A stretch of DNA of 64,000 nucleotides, from the NCBI GenBank assembly GCA_964632005.1, contig CAZWAP010000004.1:1-64000 (forward strand), given 5' to 3'. Under the pieces are notes generated by a model that made no database searches, was not told where the DNA came from, and worked only from the letters and a program-made list of their open reading frames with translations. Source of the stretch: CAZWAP01 sp964632005 (lineage in GTDB: Bacteria > Planctomycetota > Phycisphaerae > Sedimentisphaerales > Anaerobacaceae). Of this stretch, positions 8,965-18,468 are shown in pieces. The position numbers were made by a program, and so were the translations under genes. How positions within the stretch are numbered: the first letter of the stretch is position 1; the number at the start of each line of letters is the position of its first letter.

Positions 8965-10824
8965 TCACCACTTACCAGCTACCAGATCCACCAGCCAGAG
9001 TATCCCTCGGCTCTTCCGTGCATTTCCGGGAGAACTGCTCCAGCGAGGCGGAGCAAACTCTCCGCTCGGCGGGCCGTCCTGTTCGAGATATGAGAACTCC
9101 AGCTCACCCAGCTGAGCGCCATCCGCCATAAACTCAATCCTTTTGATTACGTCTCTGTCCATATCGATCGTGTAAACGAGCTTCAGCCTTTCGGCATTCA
9201 ACACGACCTGGGCCGTTCCCTCCTCGGCGTTCAGCTCCGTTTCAAACCATATTTGCTGCAGCGCCGCGTCACGCCGCACCGTATCGATCGTGTGCAGTCC
9301 CATCCACGGCCGGCCAAGTCCCGCGAAAAAGCTCCCCCCCTCGTACCTTGCAACGAGTTTCTCGCCGCTGTACACCCGTGCCTCGCTGCCGTTGTCCGCC
9401 ACCAGTATGTCTTGGCCTACCCGCAGGCTCAACCAGGGCCCGTGCCGCCGGTACTCGCCGAACACGAAAGGCAGGCGCCCGCTTGCCTTTATCTTTTTCT
9501 GCCCTATACGGCCGTCTATCCTGTAGTACGCCCAGCCTCGCCTGTGCATCTGGTCGCGGTCGTCAACCGTTCTGATCTTCACACTCGACGGCCAGCCGTA
9601 CCTGAAATACTGCTCGTCCAGAACGTTAAAGTGACGTGTCACTCGCGAGTGGTTGCTGTCCTCCCGCCGCCTGGCGATCACCAGCAATCCCGGCCCTCGG
9701 CCCCGAACATACTGCGTTCCGTCAATCCAGCCCTCCACACGCGAGAGAAACTCCCTCATCTCGGGTGGGTCCGTCGGCAGCCGCCAGACGCTGAGGTCCT
9801 TGCGCCAAATCCGGTGGTTCTTCACGTGAACGGTATTGTCCGGCCTGTCGAAATAATACGTCGCCCGCTCGTTTTGGAGCCACTGGCAATAGGGCTGCTT
9901 GTTATGCGAATCCCACCGCAGCATCCGCATCATCACGGGCCCCTCCGCACCTTGCGGATAGTAACACCAGACCTCCTCAAACCCCTCCTGCAGAGCCCCC
10001 ATTTGCTCGGCTGCATCGGAGCTGCTCAGGGCGTTAGGCACCGCCGGTATTTCCGGATGTCCCGGCCTTAGCCCGACCATCGTCGCGCCGGCCAGCACAA
10101 CCGCCGCCGCCACTGACAGTGCCCCGGGGCCGCTCGTCGCAAAGCCGACCACGCCGGCTGCCGCGCCCACCTTCATCGTCGCCGCCGGAACCGTTACACC
10201 TCCAGCTGCCTCGGCGGGAACCGTTATCTTCCCGAACAGAACAAGCGCAGGCAAAAGCATCCCCTTGCCGAACCCGAATCGACCCAGCTGCTTGCGGAGC
10301 GATTTCTTTGCCCGGTAAAAAAGCATCTTAGCCGCAAGCTCGCTACAGCCCATCGACTCGGCTATCTGGGAATACTCCATCTCGCGGTAGCATCGCATCG
10401 TCAACACCGCCCGGTGCCTCGGCTTGAGAGACTGCATCGCCGAAAGCACTATCTCTCGCAGCTCCTTGCTGATTGCATCTGCGGTCACCTGCTCGCCATC
10501 GTCGTGGGACTTCCTGTTTGCTGCCGCGGACGCCACCGCTGCCTTGCGGCGTTGCTCCCTTCGGTAGTGAAGGCGCACTTTGTTGATCGCGATCTTGTAC
10601 AGCCAGGGCCAGAACCGATTGGCATCCCTTAGATCAGTCAGTACCCGCAGCATCTCGAACAAAGTCTCCTGCACGATTTCGCCGGCCAAGTCCTCCTGTA
10701 GCGTCAGACGAAACACATCAACGCGCAGGCGTTCTTCGGCCAGCTCAGTCAACTTATCAAGACTTTCTCTGTCACCGAGTTGGGCTCGCCTCACCAGCCT
10801 GACGTGATCAACGCTATTATCCAT
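8965..10824 (-). CDS. ECF-type sigma factor fused to a membrane-spanning and extracytoplasmic half
   Basis: A 619-aa protein. Residues about 1-90 are sigma-70 region 2 (EDLAGEIVQETLFEML, FWPWLYKIAINKVR) and about 145-200 are region 4 with a helix-turn-helix (YSQIAESMGCSELAAKMLFY). After the DNA-binding part come two hydrophobic stretches (about 207-222 and 235-275), then about 340 residues with no motif I know. Ordinary ECF factors are about 180-200 aa and soluble, so this looks like a sigma factor tethered to the inner membrane by its own C-terminal sensor, perhaps replacing a separate anti-sigma factor. It lies 67 bases upstream of the giant surface protein gene on the same strand, which makes that gene the obvious candidate target. 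No clear ribosome site precedes the ATG. Confidence 0.8.
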   Translation of the reverse strand: MDNSVDHVRLVRRAQLGDRESLDKLTELAEERLRVDVFRLTLQEDLAGEIVQETLFEMLRVLTDLRDANRFWPWLYKIAINKVRLHYRREQRRKAAVASAAANRKSHDDGEQVTADAISKELREIVLSAMQSLKPRHRAVLTMRCYREMEYSQIAESMGCSELAAKMLFYRAKKSLRKQLGRFGFGKGMLLPALVLFGKITVPAEAAGGVTVPAATMKVGAAAGVVGFATSGPGALSVAAAVVLAGATMVGLRPGHPEIPAVPNALSSSDAAEQMGALQEGFEEVWCYYPQGAEGPVMMRMLRWDSHNKQPYCQWLQNERATYYFDRPDNTVHVKNHRIWRKDLSVWRLPTDPPEMREFLSRVEGWIDGTQYVRGRGPGLLVIARRREDSNHSRVTRHFNVLDEQYFRYGWPSSVKIRTVDDRDQMHRRGWAYYRIDGRIGQKKIKASGRLPFVFGEYRRHGPWLSLRVGQDILVADNGSEARVYSGEKLVARYEGGSFFAGLGRPWMGLHTIDTVRRDAALQQIWFETELNAEEGTAQVVLNAERLKLVYTIDMDRDVIKRIEFMADGAQLGELEFSYLEQDGPPSGEFAPPRWSSSPGNARKSRGILWLVDLVAGKW

Positions 10825-10844
10825 CTATAGATACTGTCGATAAC

Positions 10845-10865
10845 TTGGTGCGCCAGGCCCACCAA
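10845..10865. repeat. Inverted repeat TTGGTG-N9-CACCAA upstream of the sigma-fusion gene
   Basis: TTGGTG (10845-10850) and CACCAA (10860-10865) are perfect inverted copies nine bases apart, about 20 bases before the sigma-fusion start codon. It could be an operator, a leader hairpin, or chance. The rest of the gap up to the CDP-alcohol gene (10866-11251) shows no gene; it holds the upstream regions of two divergent genes. Confidence 0.3.
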
Positions 10866-11251
10866 AAGTAACACTCTCTACTCAATTTCGGCCTTTCCTG
10901 CCTTCATCATAACAAAATCCGCTCCTGTTTGGCCCAACTAAACCGCACAACAGGCCCGCCCCGGTTCTGCCGGCAAAGCGAGACGGGCCCAAAAACCAGA
11001 TTTTTCTATACCTAAGTTATGCCTTGCAAACAACTTACGCTCTTTGCCCCGGCGCGGTCCACGCCTGCCCTTGTCGCCGGCCCTGCGGCCGATATACTGC
11101 AGGTGAGTATCCGTTGCAGTGCCGGGCCAGGCTCGGCCTGCGATGACAGCCGAAGGCCTCGAACTGTTGTCGTCCCCGGCTGTGGAGCGATAAGGCGATC
11201 TCGCTTTCTTGGCGGTGAGATTTACGAAATATTGTATCGGCACAGGAGACA

Positions 11252-11953
11252 ATGAAAATGGCTGATAAAGCCTTCGCCGGAGATAAGAAGCTGCCTATGA
11301 AATCTCCCCTCGCACGGGCCGAGCGCCGCCTCATCGACGGCAATGTCCACCGCTTCCCGAAATGGATAGAAGGATACCACCTGACACTCACAACCATCCT
11401 CTGGTCTATCGGCCTGATTGTCTTCGGATACCTCGCCCGGCGTAATCCCCACTGGCTGTTGGCCTCGTCGCTGATGCTCGTGTTGCAGTGGTTTTCCGAC
11501 TCGTTCGACGGCGCCCTCGGCCGATACCGCGATACCGGCATCCCGAAGTGGGGCTACTATATGGACCACCTGCTGGACTTCGTCTTTATGTGCTCGATTC
11601 TCATAGGCTATTCGTTCTTGCTCACCACTGCTGGCAGGCAAATCCTCTACCTGCTGGTTCCCGTGTTCGGCTGCTTTATGGTAAGCTCGTACCTGGCCTT
11701 CGGCGCGACCGGCGAGTTCAAGATAACATTCCTCGGCGCAGGCCCCACCGAGATCCGCATCTATTTTATCATCCTGAACTGCCTGATAATCTTTTTCGGT
11801 ACCGCGTGGATAGAAAAGATCCTGCCCTACGCCCTGGCCATTTTCGTCGCTATCCTTTGCGTGGTCGTCTTCAGGACCCAGAAATACATCTGGAAAACAG
11901 ATATGGCCGACAAAGCCGCCCGCCGACAAGACCGACCCTCCAACCAGAATTAA
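11252..11953 (+). CDS. CDP-alcohol phosphatidyltransferase family membrane protein
   Basis: A 233-aa protein with about five to six hydrophobic segments. Residues near 80-105 read DSFDGALGR followed by nine residues, then GYYMDHLLD. This matches the family signature DxxDGxxAR...GxxxDxxxD except that the Ala before Arg is Gly. Family members transfer a phosphoalcohol from a CDP-linked donor in phospholipid synthesis; I cannot tell the acceptor. AGGAG precedes the ATG at 11252, and a second ATG lies two codons on. It stands alone and divergent from the sigma-fusion gene. Confidence 0.8.
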   Translation: MKMADKAFAGDKKLPMKSPLARAERRLIDGNVHRFPKWIEGYHLTLTTILWSIGLIVFGYLARRNPHWLLASSLMLVLQWFSDSFDGALGRYRDTGIPKWGYYMDHLLDFVFMCSILIGYSFLLTTAGRQILYLLVPVFGCFMVSSYLAFGATGEFKITFLGAGPTEIRIYFIILNCLIIFFGTAWIEKILPYALAIFVAILCVVVFRTQKYIWKTDMADKAARRQDRPSNQN

Positions 11954-12070
11954 CCGCCCGGGCGTAAACGTCACCTGTCCTTTGCCCGACCGCATCAAGC
12001 AGGCCGACCTTCTTGAATCTTATGCAGACTTGGACCTTTGCAACCTCGGCCCGGCCGAGTGGTAGCCAGG

Positions 12071-13054
12071 CTACTTTGTTGCGCCGCTCTTGACCGACCG
12101 GGCGACGCGGAAGCCGATGATATCCATTTCGGGCAGCCACCATCTGCTCTTGGGGATCTGGGGGTCACCGGCTCGCCACCATTCCTGCTCGAAGGCCCTG
12201 GCGGCACAGCGCAGTTCCTCCTTGGGGCTGCTGTGGTCACCGCCGCGAGCGACGTGCACCTTGCCGGTTTTGGGCCCCCTCGGGTTCACAGCCGGTTTTT
12301 GCTTGGCCAACTCGGCGTAAGCGGCCGGGCTATAGAAGTCATAAACCCATTCGCGCACGTTCCCGGCCATATCGTAAAGACCCCAGGGATTGGGCTTCCT
12401 GGTGGCCACCGGATGCGGTTCGTGGGCCGAGTTGGCCTTGTACCACGCGAATCTTGCGAGCTCGTCCTCGGTCGGGCGGCCGCCTAAGAAATAGGCGGTC
12501 GTGGTGCCTGCGCGGCAGGCGTACTCCCACTCGGCCTCCGTGGGCAGGCGATATTGCTTCCCCGTCTTTTTCGAGAGCCATTTGCAGAAGACCAGAGCAT
12601 TCAGCCAGGTCATCCCGATAGCGGGGTTCTTCTTGCTATACCCCATAGTCAGATCGCCATAGACGGGCGTCGGGCCGGTCAAGGCGTCCAGATCTTCCTC
12701 TTCGATTTCTTCGGCCTCGACATCTTTCTTGGCGGTGACCGTTTCCTGGTAGTAGGCCAGGAACAACTCGAGGGTAGTCTCGGTGGTGCAGATGTAAAAC
12801 GGGTCGAGGCACACCTGATGCCGGGGTCCCTCGTCTTCTTTTCGCCCGGGCTCATCGGGAGGACTGCCCATCATAAAGGTGCCGCCAGGAACGAGCACCA
12901 TATCGAAGCTGATCTTCTCACCGAGTTCGGTGGTGATGGTTTCGGTGTATTTCTTGGGTAGCTTTGGTTGAACCGCAGAGGCACCGGCGGTCGCCACGAC
13001 GGCGACGCCGACCGCCAGAACTGCGAAGCACATCAATCTGCGAGTTGTGCACAT
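12071..13054 (-). CDS. Secreted formylglycine-generating-enzyme-like (SUMF1 family) protein
   Basis: A 327-aa protein with a signal peptide (MCTTRRLMCFAVLAVGVAVV...) and AGGAG before the ATG. The body has SUMF1/FGE-sulfatase landmarks in order: VPGGTFMMGSPPDEPGR, RLPTEAEWEYACRAG, NPWGLYDMAGNVREWV and a terminal IGFRVAR. True sulfatase-activating enzymes need a pair of catalytic cysteines. Several Cys are present (KWLSK..., YACRAG, LRCAARAF) but I cannot assign the pair, so it may be a non-enzymatic binding version, which is common in planctomycetes. No sulfatase lies in this window. It is the third gene after two Gfo/Idh/MocA genes on the same strand. Confidence 0.8.
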   Translation of the reverse strand: MCTTRRLMCFAVLAVGVAVVATAGASAVQPKLPKKYTETITTELGEKISFDMVLVPGGTFMMGSPPDEPGRKEDEGPRHQVCLDPFYICTTETTLELFLAYYQETVTAKKDVEAEEIEEEDLDALTGPTPVYGDLTMGYSKKNPAIGMTWLNALVFCKWLSKKTGKQYRLPTEAEWEYACRAGTTTAYFLGGRPTEDELARFAWYKANSAHEPHPVATRKPNPWGLYDMAGNVREWVYDFYSPAAYAELAKQKPAVNPRGPKTGKVHVARGGDHSSPKEELRCAARAFEQEWWRAGDPQIPKSRWWLPEMDIIGFRVARSVKSGATK

Positions 13055-13164
13055 TCCTGTCTCCTACTAAAAGCGCGATGACAAAAACTATCGGCGACCG
13101 CCCCGCGGGGGCGATTTCGACGATCTTCTTGTCCTGCCTGTCGGGCCCGGCCGAGGCAGCTCGG

Positions 13165-14487
13165 CTAAAGCATCCTGGTAAAGCCCGGTTTCGGTACCGG
13201 GTAGCTGCCGGTAGCGTCGGGCTTGACCGGTGGCTCCATGCCGTCGTGACATTCCTCCGGTTTGGGGGGATAGTAAAAATCGGAGTCGCTCACCTGTTCC
13301 CAGGTAACCTCCTTGCCGGTGTAACACGAGATCTGCCCCATAATCGCGATCAGTGTACTACGGGCCATATAATCGCCGTTGTTTACGGCTTTACCCGACC
13401 GGATCGCCGCAAACAGCGTGTCGTGTTCCCGCTGGTAGGGATTGCAGCGGCCCTGCCATCTCCAGTTCGTCTGCCCGGAGATCCTGCACCCCAGGATGTT
13501 CGCCTTGCCCTTGCTGCCGAACACCATACTCGAGCCCTTGTTGTAGCAGCCGGTAGTGGTCCGGCAGAAGGCGTAAATCGGCACGCCGTCGGCATACTCA
13601 TAGACCACCGAGTGATGGTCGAAGACGTCGCCGTATATGGGCTTGGTCATCGAGGAGCGACCGCCGAGTCCGTGGCACTTAACGGGGGCCTTGTTTCCCA
13701 TCACCCAGCTTGAACGATCAAGGTTGTGGACCAGCGACTGGACCACGTCGTCTCCCGAGAGCCACCGGAAGTGGTACTGCGTGCTGCACTGCCAGAGCAG
13801 TTCGGAGAGTCCCTCTTTGCGAGGGATCACACCGTAAGGTCCCCGCAGGAAGTTCTCTTCGATGGCTACCACTTCGCCGATGGCGCCGTCGTGGATTCTC
13901 TGGATGGTCTCTGCGTATCCGACGTGATAGCGGCTGTGCAGACCTGAGACGAGGCACAGGCCTTTCTGTTTTGCCAGCTCGGCGGCCTGTTGCATAAGCT
14001 TTATTCCGGCCGGGTCGATTCCGTGCGGCTTCTCCACAAAGACGTGCTTGCCGGCGCGGATCGCGCTGATGGCGTGGAAGGGGTGAAACTTCGCCGCGTT
14101 GGCGATCAGCACGACATCCGAAGAGTCTATCACATGCTTGTAGCCCTCGAAGCCGGCGAAGCAGTGGTCGTCGTCCACGATAACCTGGTCGCCTTTTTGC
14201 TGCTTGAGGATCCTGCGTTTGGCCTTGACGCGGTCCATGAAGATGTCACACATAGCGACCAGGCGTGCACCTGCGTCGGCGGTCAGGGCCTGTGCAGCGG
14301 CGCCGGTGTTGCGCCCACCGCAGCCGATCATCCCCACGCGGATAACATCGCTGCCGGCCGCGTACAGGCTGCGGCGCAGGTCAACTGTGGTAGCAGCGAC
14401 GACGGCTGAGGCAGCCGCTGTCGAAGCCTTCAGAAACTCCCGTCTGGTTGTACCCGAGACCTTTTTCGCTTTTTGTGAGGTTGCCAT
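13165..14487 (-). CDS. Tat-exported Gfo/Idh/MocA family oxidoreductase (copy 1)
   Basis: A 440-aa protein. The N-terminus has a twin-arginine signal (TTRREFLKAS) and the start has a strong AAGGAGG site. After the signal, VGMIGCGGRNTG is the NAD(P)-binding loop and EKPHGIDPAG the family EKP motif. Such enzymes oxidise or reduce sugars or related cyclic compounds, and the Tat signal means it folds with its cofactor before export. It lies 80 bases downstream of a second Gfo/Idh/MocA gene (14568-15932) and is followed by the FGE-like gene, so all three are probably cotranscribed. The substrate cannot be read from the sequence. Confidence 0.88.
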   Translation of the reverse strand: MATSQKAKKVSGTTRREFLKASTAAASAVVAATTVDLRRSLYAAGSDVIRVGMIGCGGRNTGAAAQALTADAGARLVAMCDIFMDRVKAKRRILKQQKGDQVIVDDDHCFAGFEGYKHVIDSSDVVLIANAAKFHPFHAISAIRAGKHVFVEKPHGIDPAGIKLMQQAAELAKQKGLCLVSGLHSRYHVGYAETIQRIHDGAIGEVVAIEENFLRGPYGVIPRKEGLSELLWQCSTQYHFRWLSGDDVVQSLVHNLDRSSWVMGNKAPVKCHGLGGRSSMTKPIYGDVFDHHSVVYEYADGVPIYAFCRTTTGCYNKGSSMVFGSKGKANILGCRISGQTNWRWQGRCNPYQREHDTLFAAIRSGKAVNNGDYMARSTLIAIMGQISCYTGKEVTWEQVSDSDFYYPPKPEECHDGMEPPVKPDATGSYPVPKPGFTRML

Positions 14488-14567
14488 TGTTCCTCCTTGT
14501 AAGACGCAGTTACCTCTCGAGGCATTTCAACAATTTCGGATTCTCGCCGGTACCGCAAAGGGGCTTT

Positions 14568-15932
14568 TCAGTACTCCCTGTCCTTCAAGATGCCGGGCTG
14601 CGGAACCGGATAGGAGCCGTCGGCCTTGGGCTTGAGCGGTGCCGGCCCGTCGTTGGTCAGGTTATCGACGTTGGGGGCGAATTCGTGCTTGCAGTTGAGT
14701 ATCTGTTCGTAGGTGATAACCTGGCCGGTGTGGGCGGACATTCGGCCCATAGAACTGACCAGGCTCGCTATCGCGCCTCGCTCGACCTCATTGTACGGTT
14801 TGTCCCTGCGGATCGCGTCGATCAGGTCGTCCCACTCGAGCTGGTAGGGGCTTCGCTCGGGCTGGGGGTATCTCCAGAGTAGGTTGGCTTCTTCCATATT
14901 GTGGTCTTTGTAGATGCGGACCTTGCCGGGCGTGTGGCCCGATGTGGAGATCACGGCCGATCCTCTTGTGCCGTGGGCGTAGCTGGCGAAGCCACCCTTG
15001 CAGCCTGACATATTGCGGCCGAAATAGAACAGCTTGGTGCCGTCGGGATAGGTGTATTCAACCGAATAGGTATCGAAGTTCTGATCGACGGCGTCGCCGC
15101 GGTAATGACGTCCACCCAGGGCGTGCGCCCGGACGGGCCAGGCCCCTTTCATCCAGGAACACTCATCGATCTGGTGGATATAGTAGTCGTTATACATACC
15201 GCCGCTGGCCCAGAGAAAGCTGTGGAAGCGCTGGACCTGGTAGAGCGTTTCGGTGATGTTATCGGGCTTGCGTCCGCAGGTTGCGGAGCGGCCGCCCATG
15301 CGATAGGCTCGCAAGGCGATGATGTCGCCGATCTGGCCGGACCTGATGCGCTCCAGCAGTTCCTGCCGGCCCCTGCAGTGCCGCACCATCAGCCCGACGC
15401 CTACTTTCAGGTTCTTCCTGACGGATTCCTTGGCCAGCTCCAGCATCCGGCGGGTCGTCGGGCCGTCAACGGTGACGGGCTTCTCCATAAAGACGTTAAG
15501 GCCTTTCTTGATCGCGTAGGTGAAATGGACCCAGCGAAACGCCGGAGGTGTGGTCAGGATGACCACATCGCCCTTATCGAGGCAATCCATCGCCTTTTTA
15601 TAGGCGTCGAAGCCGATGAACTTACGCCCTTCGGGGACGTCGACTTGTTCGGGGGCTCTCCGAGCGAGGTTCCTGTAGCTGCCGGCGAGTCGCCGCTCGA
15701 AGACGTCGGCCATCGCAACCAGCTTGATGGGGCCGTTCTTAACCGATAGGGCATTCCAGGCGGCGCCCGTGCCCCGACCGCCACAGCCGACCAGAGCGAG
15801 TTTGATCAGATTGTTTTCGGCGGCGTAGATGCGATAAGCAAGTCCTGCGGTAACGGCCGAGCCTGCGGCAATTCGGCTGGTCTGCTTCAAAAAGTCGCGC
15901 CGCGATGGGTTTTGTTCTCTGTCCGGGTTCAT
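14568..15932 (-). CDS. Tat-exported Gfo/Idh/MocA family oxidoreductase (copy 2)
   Basis: A 454-aa protein beginning with a Tat signal (PSRRDFLKQTSRIAAG) and preceded by TAGGAG. It carries the dinucleotide-binding loop ALVGCGGRGTG and the EKPVTVDGPTT motif. It is the first gene of a probable three-gene leftward unit with copy 1 and the FGE-like gene. The two oxidoreductases are clearly related in layout but not near-identical, suggesting old duplication or paired steps on one substrate. The upstream gap (15933-16175) holds no gene that I can see. Confidence 0.88.
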   Translation of the reverse strand: MNPDREQNPSRRDFLKQTSRIAAGSAVTAGLAYRIYAAENNLIKLALVGCGGRGTGAAWNALSVKNGPIKLVAMADVFERRLAGSYRNLARRAPEQVDVPEGRKFIGFDAYKKAMDCLDKGDVVILTTPPAFRWVHFTYAIKKGLNVFMEKPVTVDGPTTRRMLELAKESVRKNLKVGVGLMVRHCRGRQELLERIRSGQIGDIIALRAYRMGGRSATCGRKPDNITETLYQVQRFHSFLWASGGMYNDYYIHQIDECSWMKGAWPVRAHALGGRHYRGDAVDQNFDTYSVEYTYPDGTKLFYFGRNMSGCKGGFASYAHGTRGSAVISTSGHTPGKVRIYKDHNMEEANLLWRYPQPERSPYQLEWDDLIDAIRRDKPYNEVERGAIASLVSSMGRMSAHTGQVITYEQILNCKHEFAPNVDNLTNDGPAPLKPKADGSYPVPQPGILKDREY

Positions 15933-16175
15933 TGTGTGTCATCTCCTATCTAAAAAAGTTACCTAAGTGGCGCCGTTTCCGGCTCCGGGATCCAACATTT
16001 TCAGCCGCCGGATCTTTACCGGGGCCTGCACTGATTATCTTCACAACGCGGCGGTTTACAAGCCTTTTCTCGTGTGCCCGCCGGGCTATCACCCCCAGGC
16101 ACACCCGGGCCGGCCCGCGGAAATACCGGCTTAGGCCTTTGCAGTGCCTTGTTAACTGTCCGCCTACGGGTGCAC

Positions 16176-16928
16176 TTAGAGCCTGCTTTCTTCCTGTTCG
16201 ATTCTTTGCTGTTCTCTGACCGCAGCGGCGTGTTCTTCGTCTCCTTGCTTACCGACCGCCCGATATGGCAGGCTCTGGAGGAGCTCCTCGCGCCCGTAGC
16301 AGGTCAGGACATCCTCGCACCGAATCTGTGTATCTCCGTGGGGAGCGCCGAGGTAACTGCCGTCCGCACGGCGCAATCCCAGCACCAGGACCCCCTCGCT
16401 GGCCAGACCCAGTTCTCTGAGCGTGCGGTTGCATAGCCAGTCCTCGTCGCTTACTTCCACTTCAGAGACTGTGTAGCCTTTGCCGATTTCGAGCAACCTG
16501 GCGTAGTCGCGCACCTCCAGTCGTGTCCATTTTTTCAGGCCCGCCTTAATGAGGCTCGTGAGAATTCTGTCCACGAACCTCGAGGCCGAGAGCATCCAGA
16601 GGGCGGCCAGCCCCGCAATCACTACGACGAACCTCAACGCCAGATCCTGCTCGGTTCCACGATAGAAGGTAAGTACCACGCTGGCAACGGCAGAGGTCAG
16701 CCCCGCGTTACCCGTGAGCATCAAGATCCTGATTATCCGCCGGCGAACCGGATGCCTGACAACGGATTCGGATTCGGTCGTCGTAAATCCCACGCCCGAA
16801 AAGGCTGATTGTGCCTGGAAGGCGGCAAGGTCTTTCGACAGGCCCGTCATTGTCAGGGCAACTGCACCGATTCTCACCACGATCATCGAGATCGTTACGA
16901 CGACCAGCAGGGAAATAAGGGCTATCAT
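16176..16928 (-). CDS. Membrane protein with C-terminal TrkA-C (RCK_C) domain
   Basis: A 250-aa protein with an N-terminal helix, a segment FQAQSAFSGVGFTTTESE that resembles the pore-loop style of K+ transporters, two further helices (about 70-125), and a soluble C-terminal TrkA-C-like domain (about 150-225; VLVLGLRRADGSYLGAP, IRCEDVLTCYG). Proteins of this design are usually annotated as TrkA-C domain proteins with an unproven role in ion transport control. It follows the FG-GAP gene by 17 bases, suggesting cotranscription, though no functional link is evident. The true potassium uptake pair of this window is at 55.7-58.2 kb. Confidence 0.7.
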   Translation of the reverse strand: MIALISLLVVVTISMIVVRIGAVALTMTGLSKDLAAFQAQSAFSGVGFTTTESESVVRHPVRRRIIRILMLTGNAGLTSAVASVVLTFYRGTEQDLALRFVVVIAGLAALWMLSASRFVDRILTSLIKAGLKKWTRLEVRDYARLLEIGKGYTVSEVEVSDEDWLCNRTLRELGLASEGVLVLGLRRADGSYLGAPHGDTQIRCEDVLTCYGREELLQSLPYRAVGKQGDEEHAAAVREQQRIEQEESRL

Positions 16929-16945
16929 CGCATAGTTCCTCTTGC

Positions 16946-18163
16946 TCAGTCTTTCAAGGGCAAAGCCGGGTTCTCATACCAGAATACGCCGAGATTACGG
17001 GCCTCCTCACAGGTCAGTACGTCCAGGTCGCCGTCGCCGTCGATGTCAATCAGCTCGATGCGGTCGAACTTTTCGCCTTCCGGGCCGCTGATCCGGCCTC
17101 GGTGCCATGGGTCGGCAGGGTCATCGGCAGGTGACATCCAGACGACGCCGGATCTCGGAGCCGGTGCGTGCTCGCAGCTGAGCACCAACTCGGCCTTACC
17201 GTCCAGGTTGAGGTCGCCAACGGCGACGGCCTTGGCCGAGCCTGTGTTTTCCGGATACGGGATCTCTTGTGGCATCCACGACCTGCCCGATTCATCGAGT
17301 CTTCTAAACCAGAGCACCTCGGCGGGCTTGACCGCGGCTGCGGCGTCCTTGAGGCCGTCTCCGTCGAGGTCCGCGAGCGTCATAAACATCACCTCACGGC
17401 CTCGGCCACCGATCAGATGTTCGGTCCATTTCGAGCTGGCCCTGCCCGGCCCCGGGTTTTCCAGCCATCTGCATCCGCTCAGGCGGCCTTTGCGGTCCGA
17501 GAAGACGATGTCAGCGTCGCCGTCACCGTCCATATCCTCAACGATGATCGACATAACCCATCCAACTGTGGCCAGCCGGTGCCAGCGGTACTTCTCCAGG
17601 GCCCGGGGGTCCTCGGGCGACTCGAACCACCCGATGGCGGCCTGCGGACCTTTTCCTGCGGCGAGCAGGTCCGGCCCGCAGCGCCCGTCGACCTGCATCG
17701 GCATCGCGAACATCCAGGCCATTTTGTCCCTGGAGGCGGGTAAGACGTGCTGCTCCCAGTGCCCGTACGACTTTGAGGCCCGGTGGACGAAGATCGATCG
17801 GCAGCGCCCCTGGCAACAAGCAACCACCTCGAGCACGTCGTCGGAGTCGAGGTCTATGAATACAGCGTCCTCGACGGAGGGCGTCTTGCCGACCGTGACA
17901 GCTGGCCAGCGTTGTGCGGCCCTGTTGTAGCCGGGATGGAAGTACACCCGAGTGACCCCGCCTTGTTCCCATCCAGTCGTGATCTCCATAAGACCGTCAT
18001 TATTGAGGTCGGCCAGCTTCACGCCGTCGGCCCCCCTGGAAGAATCATCTATGACGTGCCGCCGCCAAGCCGTACCCGGCTCCTCAGCGAGGCAGCAGAA
18101 CGCGCAGCACACAGCACCTATCGCCAGTAGTAACACCTCTATCTTGTCCACAGAGCCTCTCAC
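16946..18163 (-). CDS. Secreted FG-GAP/VCBS-repeat beta-propeller protein
   Basis: A 405-aa protein with a hydrophobic N-terminal signal segment. The body repeats calcium-binding-like loops of the integrin alpha type: LADLNNDGLMEI, IDLDSDDVLEV, EDMDGDGDADIVF, ADLDGDGLKD, GDLNLDGKAELV, IDIDGDGDLDVLT. Six to seven such loops suggest one propeller. The start is a GTG at 18163 with AGAGGA upstream; an alternative GTG is at 18151. These proteins bind ligands or surfaces outside the cytoplasm; no catalytic residues are evident. It is divergent from the GH20 gene. Confidence 0.82.
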   Translation of the reverse strand: MRGSVDKIEVLLLAIGAVCCAFCCLAEEPGTAWRRHVIDDSSRGADGVKLADLNNDGLMEITTGWEQGGVTRVYFHPGYNRAAQRWPAVTVGKTPSVEDAVFIDLDSDDVLEVVACCQGRCRSIFVHRASKSYGHWEQHVLPASRDKMAWMFAMPMQVDGRCGPDLLAAGKGPQAAIGWFESPEDPRALEKYRWHRLATVGWVMSIIVEDMDGDGDADIVFSDRKGRLSGCRWLENPGPGRASSKWTEHLIGGRGREVMFMTLADLDGDGLKDAAAAVKPAEVLWFRRLDESGRSWMPQEIPYPENTGSAKAVAVGDLNLDGKAELVLSCEHAPAPRSGVVWMSPADDPADPWHRGRISGPEGEKFDRIELIDIDGDGDLDVLTCEEARNLGVFWYENPALPLKD

Positions 18164-18377
18164 AACAAATCCTCTTTGGCGCCGCTATGCGTCTGCAGCA
18201 GGGGCTATCACGATCATCCAGCGGCCCTAAGCAAATACCGTCTGGGCTGTCCTGCGTGTTTCGTGCCGATCCTGTCTATCTGCCGTATCGTCGGGCCACA
18301 GAGACATTGTGCTTGTGGCCTCGGACGATGTCAACGAGCTTCCCGGCCGGGCTCGTGCCCGGGGAGCGGAAAAATTG

Positions 18378-18406
18378 TTGCACCTGTCACTGCGCTGGAC
18401 TATAAA
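18378..18406 (+). promoter_or_regulatory. Candidate sigma-70-type promoter for the GH20 gene
   Basis: TTGCAC (18378-18383), 17-base spacer, TATAAA (18401-18406); about 60 bases before the GH20 start codon. The -35 match is modest. The surrounding gap 18164-18468 shows no gene and serves two divergent genes. Confidence 0.45.
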
Positions 18407-18468
18407 CTGACCCGCCCGATTCCAGGACAGAGCAACGATTTATCAACCAGCGCAAAAAAGGTATATCA

